Below, piece after piece: positions 5,152-6,014 of a DNA stretch of 6,014 nt; position 1 is the stretch's first letter, and each line of letters opens with the position of its first letter. The notes beneath the pieces were generated by a model, which was not told the DNA's origin, made no database searches, and saw nothing but the letters and a program-made list of their open reading frames with translations. A program made the translations under genes and the position numbers. Origin of the DNA: Oscillospiraceae bacterium (GTDB lineage Bacteria > Bacillota > Clostridia > Oscillospirales > Ruminococcaceae); NCBI GenBank assembly GCA_017828935.1, contig JAGAUG010000004.1, forward strand, positions 1 to 6,014, written 5' to 3'.

Positions 5152-6014
5152 TTAATAGTCATATAATTCTTTACAAGCGTTTTCAATATCTTTTATATCA
5201 AATATTTTTGATGAATTTATATACGCGTTAATAAAGTTGAGCATCCCTAAATCATTTGGAGCAATAGCAACACAAAATTTATCGCTAGCGTCTGGAAAAA
5301 CAAAAGACTTTGTAAAAATCATTATCTTTGGATTTCTTATATAATTATCTACGCTCTCTACTTCTCCTTGGAAAGCAGCAAAAACTTTATTTTCAATTAC
5401 GCTATTAATAATTTCATCTTGAGAATTTAGCTCTATAACTTGAGCTTTAGGAAAGACTTCCTGGGCAGTGTAAGAGTGGATACTGCCTTTTAGAACAGCA
5501 ATTTTAACGCTATTTTGTTTCATATAATTTATAGGATTTTTTTTAATATTATTTTTAATAAGCTCTTTACTATTTACGGTAATACAAAGATTAGAAGTTA
5601 AGTAAGGATCTGATAAAATTACACTCGCTGCTCGACTGTGATTTACACTATACATTGCAATACCTAAATCAACAGTTCCGTTAGCGAGTAAGAGAGCTAT
5701 ATCACTGTATTGTTTTATTTTATGAATCTCGAGTTTAACGCCAAGCGTTCGAGCAATATCTCTAGCGAAGTCAACATCGAGTCCAGCGAAATCGCCGTCC
5801 TGAGTCGTCCTACACAAAACACCTATATCGTTGGGTAACATCGCGACTCGAATATAGCCACGATCGATAATTTTTTGAATAGCAGGGAAAATAAGTTGTT
5901 TATCAACACTTTCAGTTATAGGCTTTATAATCGTTGTTTCAGCTCTTGATAAACTTTCTTCTTGTTGATTTTCAACGCTAGAACAAGCTCCAAATAATAA
6001 AAATAACAAAATAA
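5152..6014 (-). CDS. Family-3 solute-binding lipoprotein (amino-acid type), N-terminus outside the window
   Basis: This is an extracytoplasmic substrate-binding protein of the SBP_bac_3 fold. Counting from the TTG at 6009, LLFGAC-SS (Cys9) is a lipobox, so the mature protein would be lipid-anchored. The frame stays open to the window edge and the TTG gives no positively charged n-region, so that TTG is probably a Leu codon inside the signal peptide and the true start lies upstream. Domain features: RGYIRVAMLPND (50-61), DFAGLDVDFARDIARTLGVKLE (73-94), GTVDLGIAMYSVNHSRA (111-127), LSDPYL (132-137), VAVLKG-like hinge VKIAVLKGS (168-176), and a C-terminal APNDLGMLNFINAYI (250-264). S125-R126 lies where ligand-binding Arg sits in amino-acid binders. 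Such proteins normally serve ABC transporters, but here the partner 30 bp downstream is a DAACS-fold carrier and no ATPase or permease is seen in the window. The ligand is not identifiable. Confidence 0.88.
   Translation of the reverse strand, partial: ILLFLLFGACSSVENQQEESLSRAETTIIKPITESVDKQLIFPAIQKIIDRGYIRVAMLPNDIGVLCRTTQDGDFAGLDVDFARDIARTLGVKLEIHKIKQYSDIALLLANGTVDLGIAMYSVNHSRAASVILSDPYLTSNLCITVNSKELIKNNIKKNPINYMKQNSVKIAVLKGSIHSYTAQEVFPKAQVIELNSQDEIINSVIENKVFAAFQGEVESVDNYIRNPKIMIFTKSFVFPDASDKFCVAIAPNDLGMLNFINAYINSSKIFDIKDIENACKELYDY

Noticed and set aside
6007..6009. TTG as the start of the solute-binding lipoprotein
   Set aside because: The frame continues to the window edge and the predicted peptide lacks a charged n-region. 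It is more likely a Leu codon within the signal peptide.

Overview
The window comes from a very AT-rich bacterial genome that uses the standard code: Trp is TGG, stops are TAA or TAG, and no gene is read through TGA. It carries bacterial housekeeping genes, Shine-Dalgarno sites, a lipoprotein-type solute-binding protein and an ISL3-like insertion sequence remnant. Together these suggest a low-GC, probably host-associated or anaerobic bacterium. I cannot fix the phylum from this sequence.

Region 1 (2-3271, plus strand) is a compact housekeeping cluster read as one likely operon. It holds metK (S-adenosylmethionine synthase, 5' end outside the window), a Sua5/TsaC threonylcarbamoyl-AMP synthase starting at TTG, coaE (dephospho-CoA kinase, overlapping its upstream neighbour by 8 nt), and a TtcA-type tRNA 2-thiolation protein that starts on the base after the coaE stop. 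A perfect 16-bp hairpin overlapping the last stop codon ends the cluster. The theme is cofactor supply (SAM, CoA) and tRNA anticodon-loop modification (t6A37, s2C32).

Region 2 (3272-3819) has no intact gene but is dense with structure. There is a solo left end of an ISL3-like element, then a second and internally deleted ISL3-like element (about 3320-3623). The second element keeps a 33-codon transposase N-terminus with a strong ribosome site, and its start codon lies inside a perfect 12-bp inverted repeat. Next comes an array of two near-identical 74-bp repeats plus a partial third. Each full unit encodes an AT-rich hairpin followed by a strikingly GC-rich hairpin.

Region 3 (3820-6014, minus strand, converging on region 2) is a two-gene transport operon: a family-3 solute-binding lipoprotein (N-terminus outside the window), then 30 bp downstream a DAACS/SDF-fold (glutamate transporter family) membrane protein. 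The membrane protein keeps the family scaffold but appears to have lost the residues that normally bind Na+ and the acidic substrate.

The items most worth following are this binding-protein plus divergent elevator-transporter pair, and the hairpin repeat array.
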